A stretch of DNA of 64,000 nucleotides, taken from positions 310,001-374,000 of the forward strand of contig WACJ01000120.1 of the NCBI GenBank assembly GCA_008973525.1. Reading direction: 5' to 3'. This document shows, piece by piece, positions 1 to 10,540 of this stretch (positions are counted from its first letter, which is position 1; each line of letters starts with the position of its first letter). This stretch comes from Stenopsyche tienmushanensis. Its lineage: Eukaryota; Arthropoda; Insecta; Trichoptera; Stenopsychidae. The position numbers and the translations under genes were made by a program. Under the pieces are notes generated by a model. That model was given only the letters and a program-made list of their open reading frames with translations, did not search any database and had not been told where the DNA came from.

Positions 1-740
1 CTGCCGATATTGTCTCAAGAAGTTAACAACCCTCGATATAATACGACTAGTGAATAACCTTCGTTATAATTCCAACATCGATTCACAAGTCCATCAACCT
101 TTTGTATGAAAACTGATAATTTTAACTACTAAAATTAAAATTGATATCGCGTAATTTTAAATTGGGAAGAGTTCGCCCTAAAATAAGCTTTCGGCTATAT
201 TTATCGTAGTATTTATATAACAGGAGTAAATATGCTGAAGTTCGCATATAAGTTTGTCATAATGGGCCATGTTTTCATAATTATGCGCCCCAAAGGCTCA
301 TTTTTCATATTGGAGGGAGGAACGCTGACAAAATTTAAGTATATCACCGCTTGGGGCTGTCAACCTCTTCCTAACTCACAAAAATATTGCTAAAATTTTA
401 TATCCATTGAAAATGTAAGGCCCTGCTGTAATATCAGAAATTTCAACCATAATTAATCAAACTTATCTGTTTTATTTGAGCGTAAGCAAACACAAGCACG
501 CACGGTGTGTAATATACGGACCTTTAAAACTCTAATGACTAGATTCAATTTATTAGCGCGAAAATAAATTAAAACGTATTTTTTTTTAATTAAAATTCAA
601 TAGTTGTGTTTGCAAATCAAACATTTTCGCATTGTATTAAATCTTTGTTGGATGTAATACTGACAGTATGCGCAATGCTTATTTCGAAATATTCCAGAAA
701 AAATAATGATCAATGAATTTAAAAGCAATCGATTAATTCA
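1..740. other. Unassigned A+T-rich flank
   Basis: No coding frame, transposon end or copy of the window's repeat families was recognised. The stretch 420-540 is slightly less A+T-rich and holds alternating CACAAGCACGCACGG-like purine/pyrimidine sequence. The R1 repeat begins directly after this stretch. Confidence 0.5.
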
Positions 741-985
741 CTCCTAGGAAAAGTTGATTTTATGCACTGCTTTTTCCATATGTTAACGGAAATTATCCGT
801 TAAAAGATAAAGCTGTGTTTGTGTAACATATAATAAAATGGATACGTTACTGGTCTAGTGGTTGTTTTATCCTATGCATAGATACACACACAATAAAGAC
901 GTATCTATATGTAGCACAAAATGAGAAGTGGACCAGTAGCTTACCTATTTTATTATATATTATACAAACATAACTAAATATTTTT
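741..985. mobile_element. R1 repeat, fold-back copy
   Basis: The left part (741-885) is an R1 copy in forward orientation: CTCCTAGGAAAAGTTGATTTTATGCA, the TAACATATAATAAAATG core, then the box A-like TACTGGTCTAGTGGTTG at 848-864. The right part is a second R1 half in inverse orientation. Arms 818-885 and 901-968 are both 68 nt, and 51 of 68 positions pair in my hand alignment, with a 15-nt spacer. The copy is therefore a long imperfect hairpin. Whether R1 is a SINE, a fold-back transposon or something else cannot be decided here. The repeat identity is certain; the class is unknown. Confidence 0.8.
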
Positions 986-1044
986 GATGATACATTTTTT
1001 AAAAAAGTAGTGTAATAATCTGAGAAGAGTTTGTATTAAAGCTG

Positions 1045-1640
1045 AAGAAAAGTTTCTTCTTTGCAGGATGCTTTCGAAGAGATGCTTCTTGAATAGTTAA
1101 TTTATAGAAATCCGATCGATAGTGATGGGTAAGTTCCTCGAAGGTCTCTCGATCACTCAAGGCTCTATTATAGAGCTTAAACGAATGGCTAATAAACGCC
1201 CCGGGCTACGATACAGGGCCGGTTCTTGTCTATGTACGGTCTGGCCGCCCACTTAATTACGGAGGACTACGTGGACCGTTCAGCCGCCGACCAAATAAAA
1301 TTTATCTTTCGTAAACATGTGGACCGTGGGCGCCTTTTAAGGCGTATAAATTTTACGGGGTGGAAACGTTTGCAAGTGAAATGAGACATTAGGGGCAGGA
1401 AATTGAATCGAGCTCTACCCGAATATGGAGGTCCTACGAAGACAATTTATCTTCGGCAATGGGAACAAAAATGGATGACCCCATACGTGTAATGCATTCA
1501 ACGTAAATAACGTACGTGAAATCCGAAACCCGGCGTACTAAGCACGATACATGCTAACAGGGATGCTTCTATGTATCTGTGTAAAATAACGGAGACAAAT
1601 CCTGACTGGGACATGTGACCCAGGAAAGGACCCTTTCAAA
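1045..1640. other. G+C-richer unassigned block with exon-like edge
   Basis: Base composition here is visibly less A+T-rich than on either side. A pyrimidine tract ending TTTGCAG (to 1067) resembles a plus-strand splice acceptor. GGTAAGT at 1128-1134 resembles a donor, which frames a 61-nt segment with stops in all three frames, so it could only be an untranslated exon. Further on, GTGGACCGT occurs at 1271 and again at 1319, and CGCCTTTTAAGGCG at 1331-1344 is a small hairpin. No protein similarity was recognised. It may be an exon, a regulatory element or an old unrecognised transposon. Confidence 0.3.
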
Positions 1641-1805
1641 TTCAATATAAGAAACACCTGATATTTATTTCTCATTATAAAAACTTAACTGTTACGAGCA
1701 CTGTCTTTTTGGTCGTGAGGAAGCTCTATAAATAAAACAAACATTGCAATAAGACATAAAACTTGGTATAATTGCGTAGAAAGTAATTTGACTTGTGTGT
1801 CAAAT

Positions 1806-2075
1806 GCATGTGTACCACATGCTATCCTGCGGGATAATTCACGAGTTTTTAGCAATTTTTGTTCAGGATTATCACAAAACATAATGAATATGTTTTGTTA
1901 ACATTATTTGTTGGGTTATCATAATTTACTAATAATATTAATAAGAACAGTTTTTTACAAGAAATTTTGATCAATATATCCCAAAATATATTCAGTTATG
2001 AAGCAAAGATCATTCAATTGACAGCCCTGATAGCCTGAAGTTGAATCTATTTTAAAATAAAATGGAAACACCAAG
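1806..2075. repeat. Repeat D, copy 1
   Basis: This stretch aligns by eye over its whole length, in the same orientation, with 50725-51012. Shared blocks include TTTTTGTTCAGGATT, AATAAGAACA, TACATCCCAAAATA/ATATCCCAAAATA and the AGCAAAGATCATTCAA/AGCAAAGGTCATTCAA segment. The LINE reverse-transcriptase relic at 2226-2535 (minus strand) lies 150 bp away, so D could be the 3' region of that retrotransposon. No reverse-transcriptase remnant was found beside copy 2, so this link is weak. Confidence 0.7.
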
Positions 2076-2225
2076 ATCCATTAAAATGTGAAAATATTAT
2101 GTTTTTCATCCTCCTTCATTATTTTTAAATTTGCCCAATTTCGCTGTGTTTTGCTGACGTTACATGATACTCGTGTACGATATAGGATAATTCAATTTGT
2201 GTACAAAGTATTCAAATTCTGATAT

Positions 2226-2535
2226 TTACCAGAATTCAGAATGTTTTATCCCTCTAAGATATTTTGAACGTCCTTCAACACTCCCACGTTTCGAAGGATT
2301 CAATCTTGTTATGCATTTCGTTTGCTCCACTTTAACTTCATATAATAAAATAGTGAAGACTTGACATAAAGCTATTCGCAACCTCGATTCTGGCTTAAGA
2401 TCGCGATTGCATTGATTTTGCTTTTCAGTGAAAACTTTTCTAAATTGTTCAATTCGAGATTTTATCACCATTCTCCAATTTAATTTTTCGAGCACAGAAT
2501 ATCACAAGTATTTCTATTTTTGAGACAGTTTCAAA
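2226..2535 (-). pseudogene. LINE reverse-transcriptase C-terminal relic
   Basis: The minus-strand frame reads KYL, a stop, then an 89-codon open stretch containing IKSRIEQFRKVF, LRIALCQVFTILLYEVKV and RLNPSKRGSVEGRSKYLRGIKHSEF. This order matches the region after the catalytic fingers/palm in endonuclease/reverse-transcriptase non-LTR elements (RTE/CR1-like in arthropods). The family pattern there is YLG, E-I-x-x-R-I, Y-V-F-S-x-L-L-Y-G, then an R-R-x-x-x-I-S-W block. Only this short 3' part of the ORF survives, it carries at least one stop, and the catalytic residues are absent. Assignment to a clade is not possible from so little. It would be a dead 5'-truncated copy. Confidence 0.55.
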
Positions 2536-2636
2536 ACAATTCCGTTATTGTGAGCTCTCTGAACTCCGCAATATAGTTTAATTGGCATCACTAGATTTAT
2601 TTAAAATCTTGCAAGCTGAATGTAATATGGAACTTA

Positions 2637-3027
2637 ACCCTTCTGTCAACGAATGAGGTCTAACTGGACCCTGGAATTTTATGAGATTTTTAAATTGCTC
2701 TTGTCAAACTGCCTCCTTGTATTTGTCACATACGAATCGAAGTTTTCTTTAAAACTTGTCGTTAACCCGGCCAATTCATCTTTTCTTCTAAATCTGGTGC
2801 CACCGGCTGATCCGTTAGGATGAATAAACATTATTGGCGTACATCTTTGAGATAATTAGTTATCTGATTCAAATTATCCCCCAATAACTTCAATATAAAT
2901 TGACAATGGGATAACAGTTTTTTTTTTATTTTTTGGAGCATATGAAACAGCTACAACATTGTTTGTAAATCCGATCATGGATGAATATATTGTCCGACGA
3001 CATTTTGGAAACATTTCTATCAAAATA
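2637..3027 (-). mobile_element. Probable piggyBac-type relic
   Basis: TTAACCCTTCTGTCAACG at 2637 has the TTAA target and CCC start typical of piggyBac ends. On the minus strand, upstream of that end, the frame contains NNVVAVSYAPKNKKKTVIPLS, then GSAGGTRF and SYVTNTRRQF. These lie in the same order as the piggyBac transposase blocks K-x-x-x-V-x-x-L-S, N-x-T-K-G-G-T-D and Y-x-x-x-R-x-T-R-R-W. Stops interrupt the frame and the other terminus was not found, because the sequence runs into an R1 fragment at 3028. The match is family-level and eroded. Confidence 0.4.
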
Positions 3028-3665
3028 CATCATGAAAAGTGAAACTCTAACTAGCAGGGGTTTTTTTTCTATTCTTTCAAATATAACCTGTAATTTAACT
3101 GCATAAATTTATTAGTGATGGCATAGTTCCTTTAATTAGAAATATATTTATTTCATCAGATAGAAAGCTTCTTGATCCCGTCACTGAAGAAATAAGTCGA
3201 GAAGCAGTATCCTCTGTTGCGCAACGCGTAATTATTATTTTTTTCATTTAATCAACTTTATCATAAATTAACAACTGACAGTAGTAGGCGACATTCATCT
3301 TCTGTCTTTTATGAAAAAAATCAATCAATAAAATCCCTTTCGAATCCCAAAATATCGTAGCCACTACTTATTCAGTAGACTGTTTCAGACCTTCATTAAA
3401 AATGTTGGGCCCAATCAAACACTTAGCACTTAGAATAACATCATTAAACTGTGCCTCAAATCTCATTAAAATTTACAATAAAATGAGTTGCGCAATAGAG
3501 GATGCCATTTCTCTCCTTCTTTTTTGTGACACAAGGCAACCAGTAGATGTTTTCCTATATTATTATATATTACACAAACATAGCTTAATCTTTTAGCAAA
3601 CAATTTCCATTAACAAAGCATAAAATCAATGTCTCCTATCAGCTAAGAAGTTTTGATTCTACCGC
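3028..3665 (-). mobile_element. R1 repeat, interrupted copy
   Basis: The outer end of R1 is seen at 3028-3056 (ATCATGAAAAGTGAAACTCTAAC). The core and inner end are at 3530-3665: CAACCAGTAGATG, TATTATATATTACACAAACATAGCTTAATCTTTTAGC, then CAGCTAAGAAG. The 470 bp between is A+T-rich and matches no other R1 copy, so either something inserted or the two pieces are independent. TTGCGCAA-centred words at about 3218 and 3488 recur at 41370. Confidence 0.65.
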
Positions 3666-4872
3666 GCGAGATTTATTAAATTATTTTTGTCATATCAATA
3701 ATTTCCCAAGTGTAATACGATCTGATTTTTCTTCTTGTAGAAACTCTTGTAGAAATACTTCTTGTAGGGTGTGTACCCTATCACATTTTTCACAAATGCA
3801 TTCCTTAGGTCATCGGTGTGTACTTTGCGAATGGATGCGCCCTAGAAATGTGCAGTTGCTTGTTGACGAAGCCATTAAGGCGGAAATTGGCTTCTATGGT
3901 CAAACATAAAATCCCATTAAAAATACCTTTCTAAATCATCCGTGTTAATTAAACGTACTGCGCCATTTATAACCATTTGGATTTAGCTACCGAAGCAATT
4001 GAAATTTGATAAGGATTCATTATTTAATTGTGTCAAAATTACGTGAAATGATGACCAACTTTTACACATTAAATTTTTGTATGCATCGGATAATTGAACA
4101 AGAGGGATTTTTCTAATATTCAATAACCTTTTTTTGGTTCAGACATGTTCTTTTGATTTTATTTTAAAATATCACTATTCTAACAATTTTTCGACATATA
4201 TTTACAAATATCTAATTTTGTAATGTATTTATTTCATTCTATAAAAAAATAATGCTAAAATCATCTTCAAAAGCTATGAATGTATTTTATTATAATTATG
4301 AGTTATATTTATTTCGCCTTGTTTGTTATTTAAATGAACTTTGTTTCATTCAGCTTGATGATTTTCATTTTAAATCTCATGCCTTTTTCCCCGCACAGAA
4401 CTAAAATGAGAATGTAAATGTTCGAGTCGAGATTGAAAATGTACTTTTATGATATGATTTGACGCCAATGAATCGGTGTCGACATCATCAATCACAACGA
4501 CGAACAGACTGGTTTCGACAATCCGTTTCGCCTATGATATTAGTATGCTTTGAATAACTAATAATAGTGTAAATATTAGTCAGCTGTCATTTGTCAACAT
4601 CGAAACTGGCAATAATGATAATATGTAGACAACGGTCAACGGGCCATTAATCACTACGTGCATTAGGCGATTCCAATCTTGATAATATTTGAGTGACGTA
4701 CAACGACGAGGAATTGTCCAGATTATTATATGGTCCGAATGATTTCATTAACCCCCCAACCGCCGACAATGATGATTTACAAGAGTCACAGAATTGCTAA
4801 TCCGCAATGGATGATGAATAATCGACCGGACCGAAGAGAATAATATCTATCCAAAGTTATGCCCATATATAA
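3666..4872. other. Unassigned stretch, partly less A+T-rich
   Basis: The first 750 bp are A+T-rich, with a tandem-like TTCTTGTAG triplet at about 3731-3768. From about 4440 to 4870 composition is more even, with many short CGA/TCG words (TCGGTGTCGACATC, CGACGACGAGG) and no frame longer than chance. This second half has the look of low-copy sequence, possibly regulatory. The mariner copy M1-a starts directly after it. Confidence 0.3.
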
Positions 4873-6325
4873 GATGTATTGCAGAGTCTTTATCGATTAA
4901 CAAAATCATAAATTTCTTCATTACTAACTACTATTTCCCACAGGGTTTCAAGTTTTTCAATTCCTCTTTTGAAAAATTCTTCTGGTTTTGAAATGTGTAC
5001 AAATATGATGTTCGACTTTAGTTGCGTTTCGAAAGCGCTTATCTTTTGGAGTAGAGCTGTCAAATTCGCAGCTCACAACAAATATTTTTGCGGCCCAGCC
5101 AACAAAACGAACACAATACCAACAAATAGTGTATTTTATCTTAAATTGGATTGGGAAAATTTCTCTCCGAAGACTGGATCTGAACATTAATCCTATATAT
5201 TCTTTATTTAAGATTTTTTTAAAACTTAAACGCTATTATTTAATTGTCGAAAATATCGACTAATTTCAAATAAAAATGATCAAGGGACCTCAATTGCTAA
5301 AATCGGTATACATTTCCATATCAAATTTTGATTAGATGAACGTTCCATGTGTTTAAAATGTACTTCCCAATTTTATTAGTTGCAACTCTGGGAATTAGAA
5401 CATTTCGTTGATTATCTCAATATTTAGCAGTTTGGACTTTAAGAATAAGAACTTAGAATGTTTTCTTTTTTATATGCATATTGTGGAAAATCTTTTCACC
5501 TAAATTTACACTATTTTATTTTGACCCATATTAGCCTTTAAGTTTGACCCCTTTGCTCTAGAAAATGTGACAAAGATCAAAAAAGACGATAATCCATTGG
5601 GGCCAGGTCTAGTGAATATGGATGGTGTGGAAGTTCTTCTTCGCTTTATAGGGTCGTGCATTGTCGTGTTGTAGAACTACTAAATTATTCCTGATTAATT
5701 CTCGACGTTTAAGTCTCAATTTTTTGTTCAACCTTTCCACTTGCTGACACTACACGTCTGTAGTTATTGTTTTGACAGGTTACATAAATTTATAATGAAT
5801 GATTTCTTAAATATCCCACCAAACGCAGAAAAGAATATTGCGGGTCGTCAATCCAGGCTTCGGAGTCGGAAATGTTTTTTGTCTCAGCGAAAGCCATTGA
5901 TGTTTACGATTTAGTTGTCTGTATAAACAATACATTTTTTATCCCCAGATACAATTTTGTGCAAAAGAAGACGAGCTTTTTGTCTTGAATTTGCACGTTT
6001 TTCGTTGCTCTCCTTTGTTATCGTCAGACAGTTCGTGCGGCATTCAATTTGCCTTCCCGATACGATTTAAATGCTCTATGAGCTATCAGTTACCCGATTT
6101 AAATTTTGAAAAGCAAAGTCGACATGTCGCTTTTGTGGTCATAGTGGTGTTCAACTCTTTGGTTTCGGGCTTTGATATTTTATCCCTGACAAAAATAACA
6201 TTTTTAACTCGTTAACTGAACTACAGTTCTTAAAAAAAAACTTACGGAGAAGCTGTCTTTACTGTGTCTGGACATAAACTTAGTTCAGACAGACGTCTAT
6301 CAATATCGGCAAGGACTTATCGAAA
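4873..6325 (-). mobile_element. Mariner relic M1-a, with nested hAT insertion
   Basis: On the minus strand the element starts at the right with GATAAGTCCTTGCCGATATTGATAGACGTCTG (6325 to 6285). It ends at the left with a degraded partner, GATGTATTGCAGAGTC, at 4873. Between them a decayed transposase frame includes W-W-D-x-K-x-H-x-L/F-Y-E-F-like and QRELINQEQF-like mariner blocks at about 5660-5880. The aligned sequence breaks at 5050 and resumes at 5556 when compared with M1-e (45150-45180), which defines an insertion of about 505 bp. Without the insertion the relic is about 950 bp, shorter than a usual 1.3-kb mariner. Frameshifts and stops are many. Confidence 0.8.
5051..5555. mobile_element. 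Degraded hAT-type insertion in M1-a
   Basis: The left end GTAGAGCTGTCAAATTCGC and the reverse complement of the right end, CAAAGGGGTCAAACTTAAAGG, both resemble the common hAT terminus CAGGGGTGTCAAACTC. A subterminal GCGGCCC at 5091 also fits that family type. The flanks CTTTTGGA and CTCTAGAA are 5/8 identical, and both resemble CTTTAGAA at the intact site in M1-e, as expected for an eroded 8-bp target duplication. No transposase was recognised inside, so it is non-autonomous or deleted. Confidence 0.55.
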
Positions 6326-7046
6326 TCATATTTTGATAAACATACCCATTATCAGATATAGACAATATTCAAAGAAGACTTTTGTAACAGTGGTTGTTCC
6401 TGTGGTTGAATGGAATTTTTTTAAATGAAAGAAGAGCCTGTGAGTGAATAGCGATATAATAATTATTTTTGCAAAACTAGTCATCCATGCGCGTCCTTCT
6501 ATGACTTTATTAATCGTCTAAATTAAGGTAAATTAAGATCAAGATGATCGATCGGAAATATTAATTTTTGTTGTACGACAAAAATGTTTTCCACAAACTG
6601 AACCGTTATAACAAAAATCCAGAATTTAAACCCCCATACCAACTCATGAACCGGAAAGAAAACCAATACAATTTGTATTGTATGCTATCCATTAAAACCG
6701 AGCGTGACTATGATAAAAGTACACATTGTCGTTAGACTATCATTCCATTGATCATATTTCCGCCTGCATTTCAAATTATTTACCACATATTCCGATGATA
6801 CAAGACCATATGTAAATATCAAACAAGAGTAAATGATGATTTTCCGTTTGAAATTATTTCACGAAAATGGACAGAGAGTTTTTGAGCTCAATTTTCCATT
6901 TATTGTACCGGCGTCAGTAAAAACGTGCGTTTTCATATGACCACATGATTTAAATCAGAACATCTATTTTGTTTATTGAACGTATGATGTATGCAAAAGT
7001 CATACAAAAACAAAACAAATTGACCGAATACAATTCCAACGTGTGT
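6326..7046. other. Unassigned stretch
   Basis: Nothing was recognised. There is no open frame above chance length and no match to the repeat families of this window. It separates mariner copy M1-a from a T-family end. Confidence 0.5.
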
Positions 7047-7190
7047 TTCATTTGTATGTACAGAATGCGGCAGGGAAACTACCTTATTTTAAAAACGATT
7101 AACACAAACAGTGTAGAAGATTTCATCTTGATTATTTTTACATATCATAGACATTTAATTAAGTTTTTAATTATTATATTTTTAAAATGA
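7047..7190 (+). repeat. T-family transposon end
   Basis: TACAGAATGCGGCAGGGAAACTACC at 7060-7084 is followed by a body (AACACAAACAGTGTAGAAGATTT, CATAGACATTTAATTAAG) that also follows the same terminus at 16949 and 61263. The opposite end is not present nearby, so this is a one-ended remnant. The superfamily is not recognised. Confidence 0.7.
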
Positions 7191-7446
7191 TATCATTAAG
7201 ATGGGTACCGTTATGATCAATGCTTTAAGATAGGAATTTCATATAGACCCTTCAAATTATTACATATTTACTAGGCAAATAATATCATCAGATAGAATTC
7301 GTTTGAAAATTTTTTTTCGTTAAACGGCTATGAAAAAAAAGCTTGGTTTGATATTTTGTCTTGCATCACACGGGGGCTCATTCAACAGTTATTAATTAAT
7401 ATAAAAATAAAACTATGTAACTATAAAAAATATCGACGTATATTAA

Positions 7447-7745
7447 ATTGGTTTGAACGTCACGAAAAATGAAGCTCCAACCAGAATTTGAGAGGAAAGC
7501 TATGGAGAATTATTTTAATCTCTTGATCGCGCCGCGTCGCTTCTACTATGCATGTGTCCATTTGAATCATAAAGCAATCACTAGACCAGTAGCGGGTCTA
7601 TTTTATTATATATTACACAAACATAGCTTCATATTTTGGCTTACAATTTACTTTAACAAATAGAAAAAAAAATGCATAAAATAAACTTTTTTTAGAAGCT
7701 AAGTAATTTCTCTTCTATCGCACAAGTTTCTCACACATTTTTATT
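7447..7745 (-). mobile_element. R1 repeat, near-complete copy
   Basis: Read on the plus strand, it starts ATTGGTTTGAACGTCACG and continues GAAAAATGAAGCTCCAACC. It then has a middle with CGCGCCGCGTC, the inverse box A block CACTAGACCAGTAGC (7580-7594), the core TATTTTATTATATATTACACAAACATAGCTTC, then AGAAGCTAAG and TCTATCGCACAAGTTTCTCACAC. At about 299 bp this is the most complete copy and serves as reference for the others. It contains no coding frame. Confidence 0.85.
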
Positions 7746-8540
7746 CAAAATAATCATAGTAATGCATAATTTATTATCTGCATGCGGTAAAAGACACAGG
7801 ATAGTTGCAAAGGTAATAGCAATTTATTGCTAATTTTGCGGTTCGATCCAATGTACATAGCATTATATAATGCATTCCAGACAACGGAACCTTTTCAAGT
7901 TTCCATTCGAGAATGGAAGATGAGCTGTTTTTTTCCCCGAGCAAATAATACAGCTTACAAATTTTATGTAACTGTTACATAAAACCATAAACGTTGACAA
8001 ATAAAATATTTTCCGCGCTCCTTTCATACACTCCATTGGAAAAATGCCAAAAATTGATCACTCGATTCTCTGCAATTTCACATAATGGACAATCGCTTTA
8101 AACGAACGGAACAAATAGAAAAACAAATCCCAAATGAAATCAACGTTTATTTTGATGACCTCGTCTGACCTCATCCAGAATCATGAGATGACCTTTGAAC
8201 GTACCATTTTACGATCCATTAAGGAGCATTTTCCATTTATCTAAAAATATTTTATATAAAAATAGAATATTTCGATTATAAACGCACATTATTATTAAAG
8301 CAGGCGCCCGCTATGGGCGCAACTGAGCTTGGGGCGCAAAACGCAGAATACCGACCCAGTCGAGAGTTACACATAGTTTTTATTTTATTAGACATTCTAC
8401 TTTACATAAATCAACACTGAATGACCCTGCCCGTTTTTATAATTCCAATATCTTCGTTTTTTTATGAAAGTTTGTAGACATGTTCAGGTACGACATCTGA
8501 TCGCGATTTGTTCGTTATGTCAACGGTCTGAAAAGTGGAA
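7746..8540. other. Unassigned stretch
   Basis: GCGCCCGCTATGGGCGC at 8306-8322 is a small hairpin (6-bp stem). GGTTCGATCC at 7841 resembles part of a tRNA box B but has no matching box A or stem partner upstream. Nothing else was recognised. Confidence 0.4.
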
Positions 8541-8559
8541 CAATTAGATACATAGAATT

Positions 8560-8905
8560 TGTGGCCACTCCATCTTCTTTTAGGGCTTTTAGCGGCATTT
8601 TCGGGGACAAATATGGGGCTGGCTTGTCTGCGCTAGCTCATGCACTTACAATCGACGGTCATCCAATATCATTTTGTGGATTTTTTTCACTATTTATGGG
8701 GTGTTTACCTCATTTGATCGACTACTGCTTTTTTAGTCTTGGTAGCTCGTACGGCCTCGTTTGAACTCTGCCACCCAACATCTTACTATTGTAAGCAAAA
8801 GAGCAGACTCCCCCAAAGTATAATCTAGCTCGGATTTTATATTAGTTAGACTGAGACCTTTCAAATAAAAGTATTGTATCACTTAATAATAACCGATTGT
8901 TTCCA
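8560..8905 (-). pseudogene. Mariner transposase N-terminal relic (M2-like)
   Basis: Read on the minus strand from 8905, three broken frames together follow the N-terminal order of the M2 mariner at 20967. They show a GLTQTNIKAEL-like block, a WVAEF-like block, an R-T-S-x-Q-D block and then IVKKIHKMILDDRRL with VHELA. Several stops and frameshifts separate them. Only the DNA-binding helix-turn-helix part is left; the DDE catalytic part and the termini are missing. Confidence 0.6.
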
Positions 8906-9218
8906 TGTTTACAAGTTCACCGAGAACGCTCAAAATTGATGGTTGTCAAACAAATACCAATCCACTTATATTCATCATAATTCACATTCATCATAATCAC
9001 TTCCAATGCTTTGTTCAAAAGTAGCATCCCCCCGATTAACTTCCGTCGTCCCCTTGAAAGCATACTTTACTGATTTACGCACACACCCTCAACAAACTCA
9101 TCAGCTCACTCGAGATTCCCATCTCCAACATGGTTTTCGAAAATCTATATATGTGTGGTAAAAGTTGATTCCATATTCCCAGACTTTTTGAAATGATACT
9201 TCTATAAGCGCAGTAGAG

Positions 9219-9425
9219 CAAATTGACCTAAACATCACGAAAAATGAAACTTCAACAACCAATTAAAACTCCAACAAACAATGAGAATTGTATCTACTCT
9301 TGTCGTCTCCATCGTTTATATAATAGATACGCTATATGCATGCGCCGCGTTTATTGTTCTAGCATAAGTCAACCAGTGTTAGCTCAATCTTTTAGCTAAC
9401 AATTACCATTTCCATCAATGGATAA
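9219..9425 (-). mobile_element. R1 repeat, internally deleted copy
   Basis: It starts CAAATTGACCTAAACATCACGAAAAATGAAAC and contains TATGCATGCGCCGCG and the TAGCATAAGTCAACCAGTG block. It then passes straight to AGCTCAATCTTTTAGCTAACAATTACCATT. The TATTATATATTACACAAA core present in other copies is missing, which marks an internal deletion. Confidence 0.75.
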
Positions 9426-10460
9426 AGGATAATATTAAAGCTTATTATCTGCGATGGACATTTCAAAAACTGATTGATTAAACCGATAGAGGAGATACTT
9501 GGAAAAACTTCAATATTATTGATGCCGTAGATAAAATAAATCTTCCTTGGAATGGGGTAGCCGAGAAATTGATACTACGAATACATTTTTCCAGATCGAT
9601 GTATCAACCTATAATGGTAAACATAGTCTCTTTCTCCAGCGTAGTCTTCTATTGAATTCTGCAAAATTTCCTCCTTTTTCGAGTAGTACATGCACAATAC
9701 AATGGCTGTTTGTATATTAGCTTGTCTTGTACAGCACGAAGACAATGTCTACTTCATGTCTGTATATTGCTATCATGTCTACGTTCATAGACGTAATTTT
9801 CAGCCAAAGTTCATTTTATTTCCCGATATGAGTTTATGCACTCGAGACGCAGAGAACATAAACCACTCAACCACTAACAAAGAATAACACTCAAGAAAAT
9901 TCTCAAATTAAACTTCCGAACGCTCAGATGAAATTGGAATTTTGAAATCCTATCGATGCTCAGCACAAAAGTATATATTATATCTGATCTCATTCTTGTC
10001 GAGAATTGAGAAACATTTTTATTACAAAAAAATGGAAATAACCTTTTATACATCTAAAAATAAATCCAAGGCTCCCTGCTTTTTTTTAATGTGTGTTTCG
10101 TCGAATATATATATTTGGAATATCTTTTACTTATTATCTTTTGCTTGAGAATACATTTATTTTGTTAACCGCGATAAAATTTTATAATATCAAAAAAAAT
10201 CATTTTAAATTGAATAAAAATGTCTTTAATTTTAAGCGTGTGTCGAGGCGAATATACGGCCTGTTTGGCAAATAGACCGATGCAATTTTTTAGCAAGTTA
10301 ATAAAAAAGCCCTGCTTCGTATGCACGCATGACATATTTTTCTTATTTGAACTGAAATTATCTAAAGTAGCAGTTTTTTTTACATTTTTGCAAAGGCGGC
10401 GCTTATTCTTTCAATTAGGACTTAATTTGTGGGCACTTTCACTTTGTGTGTAAATTAATT
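9426..10460. other. Unassigned A+T-rich stretch
   Basis: Several overlapping frames of 60-77 codons at 9690-10453 are rich in Phe, Tyr and Leu, as random A+T-rich DNA gives. None shows a domain. No repeat-family match was seen. Confidence 0.5.
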
Positions 10461-10463
10461 CTT

Positions 10464-10540
10464 TTGGTGGCACTATTCCGTGGCTCGCACGGTCTCAGAC
10501 CTGACACCAATGGATTTATTTGTCTAGGGGCTTGCAAAAT
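10464..10540 (+). pseudogene. Tiny mariner/Tc1-type transposase fragment
   Basis: One frame reads GTIPWLARSQ, and after a shift the next frame reads SDLTPMDLFV, a stop, then GLAK. This follows the conserved third-aspartate block of mariner-like transposases (pattern P-x-x-W-P-x-R-S-P-D-L-T-P-x-D-F-F-L-W-G). Only about 75 bp remain. It differs from the other mariner families in this window, in which that block reads L-A-P-x-D. Confidence 0.45.

Noticed and set aside
7835..7860. tRNA-like box B (GGTTCGATCC)
   Set aside because: One base short of the box B consensus, with no box A, acceptor stem or anticodon arm around it.
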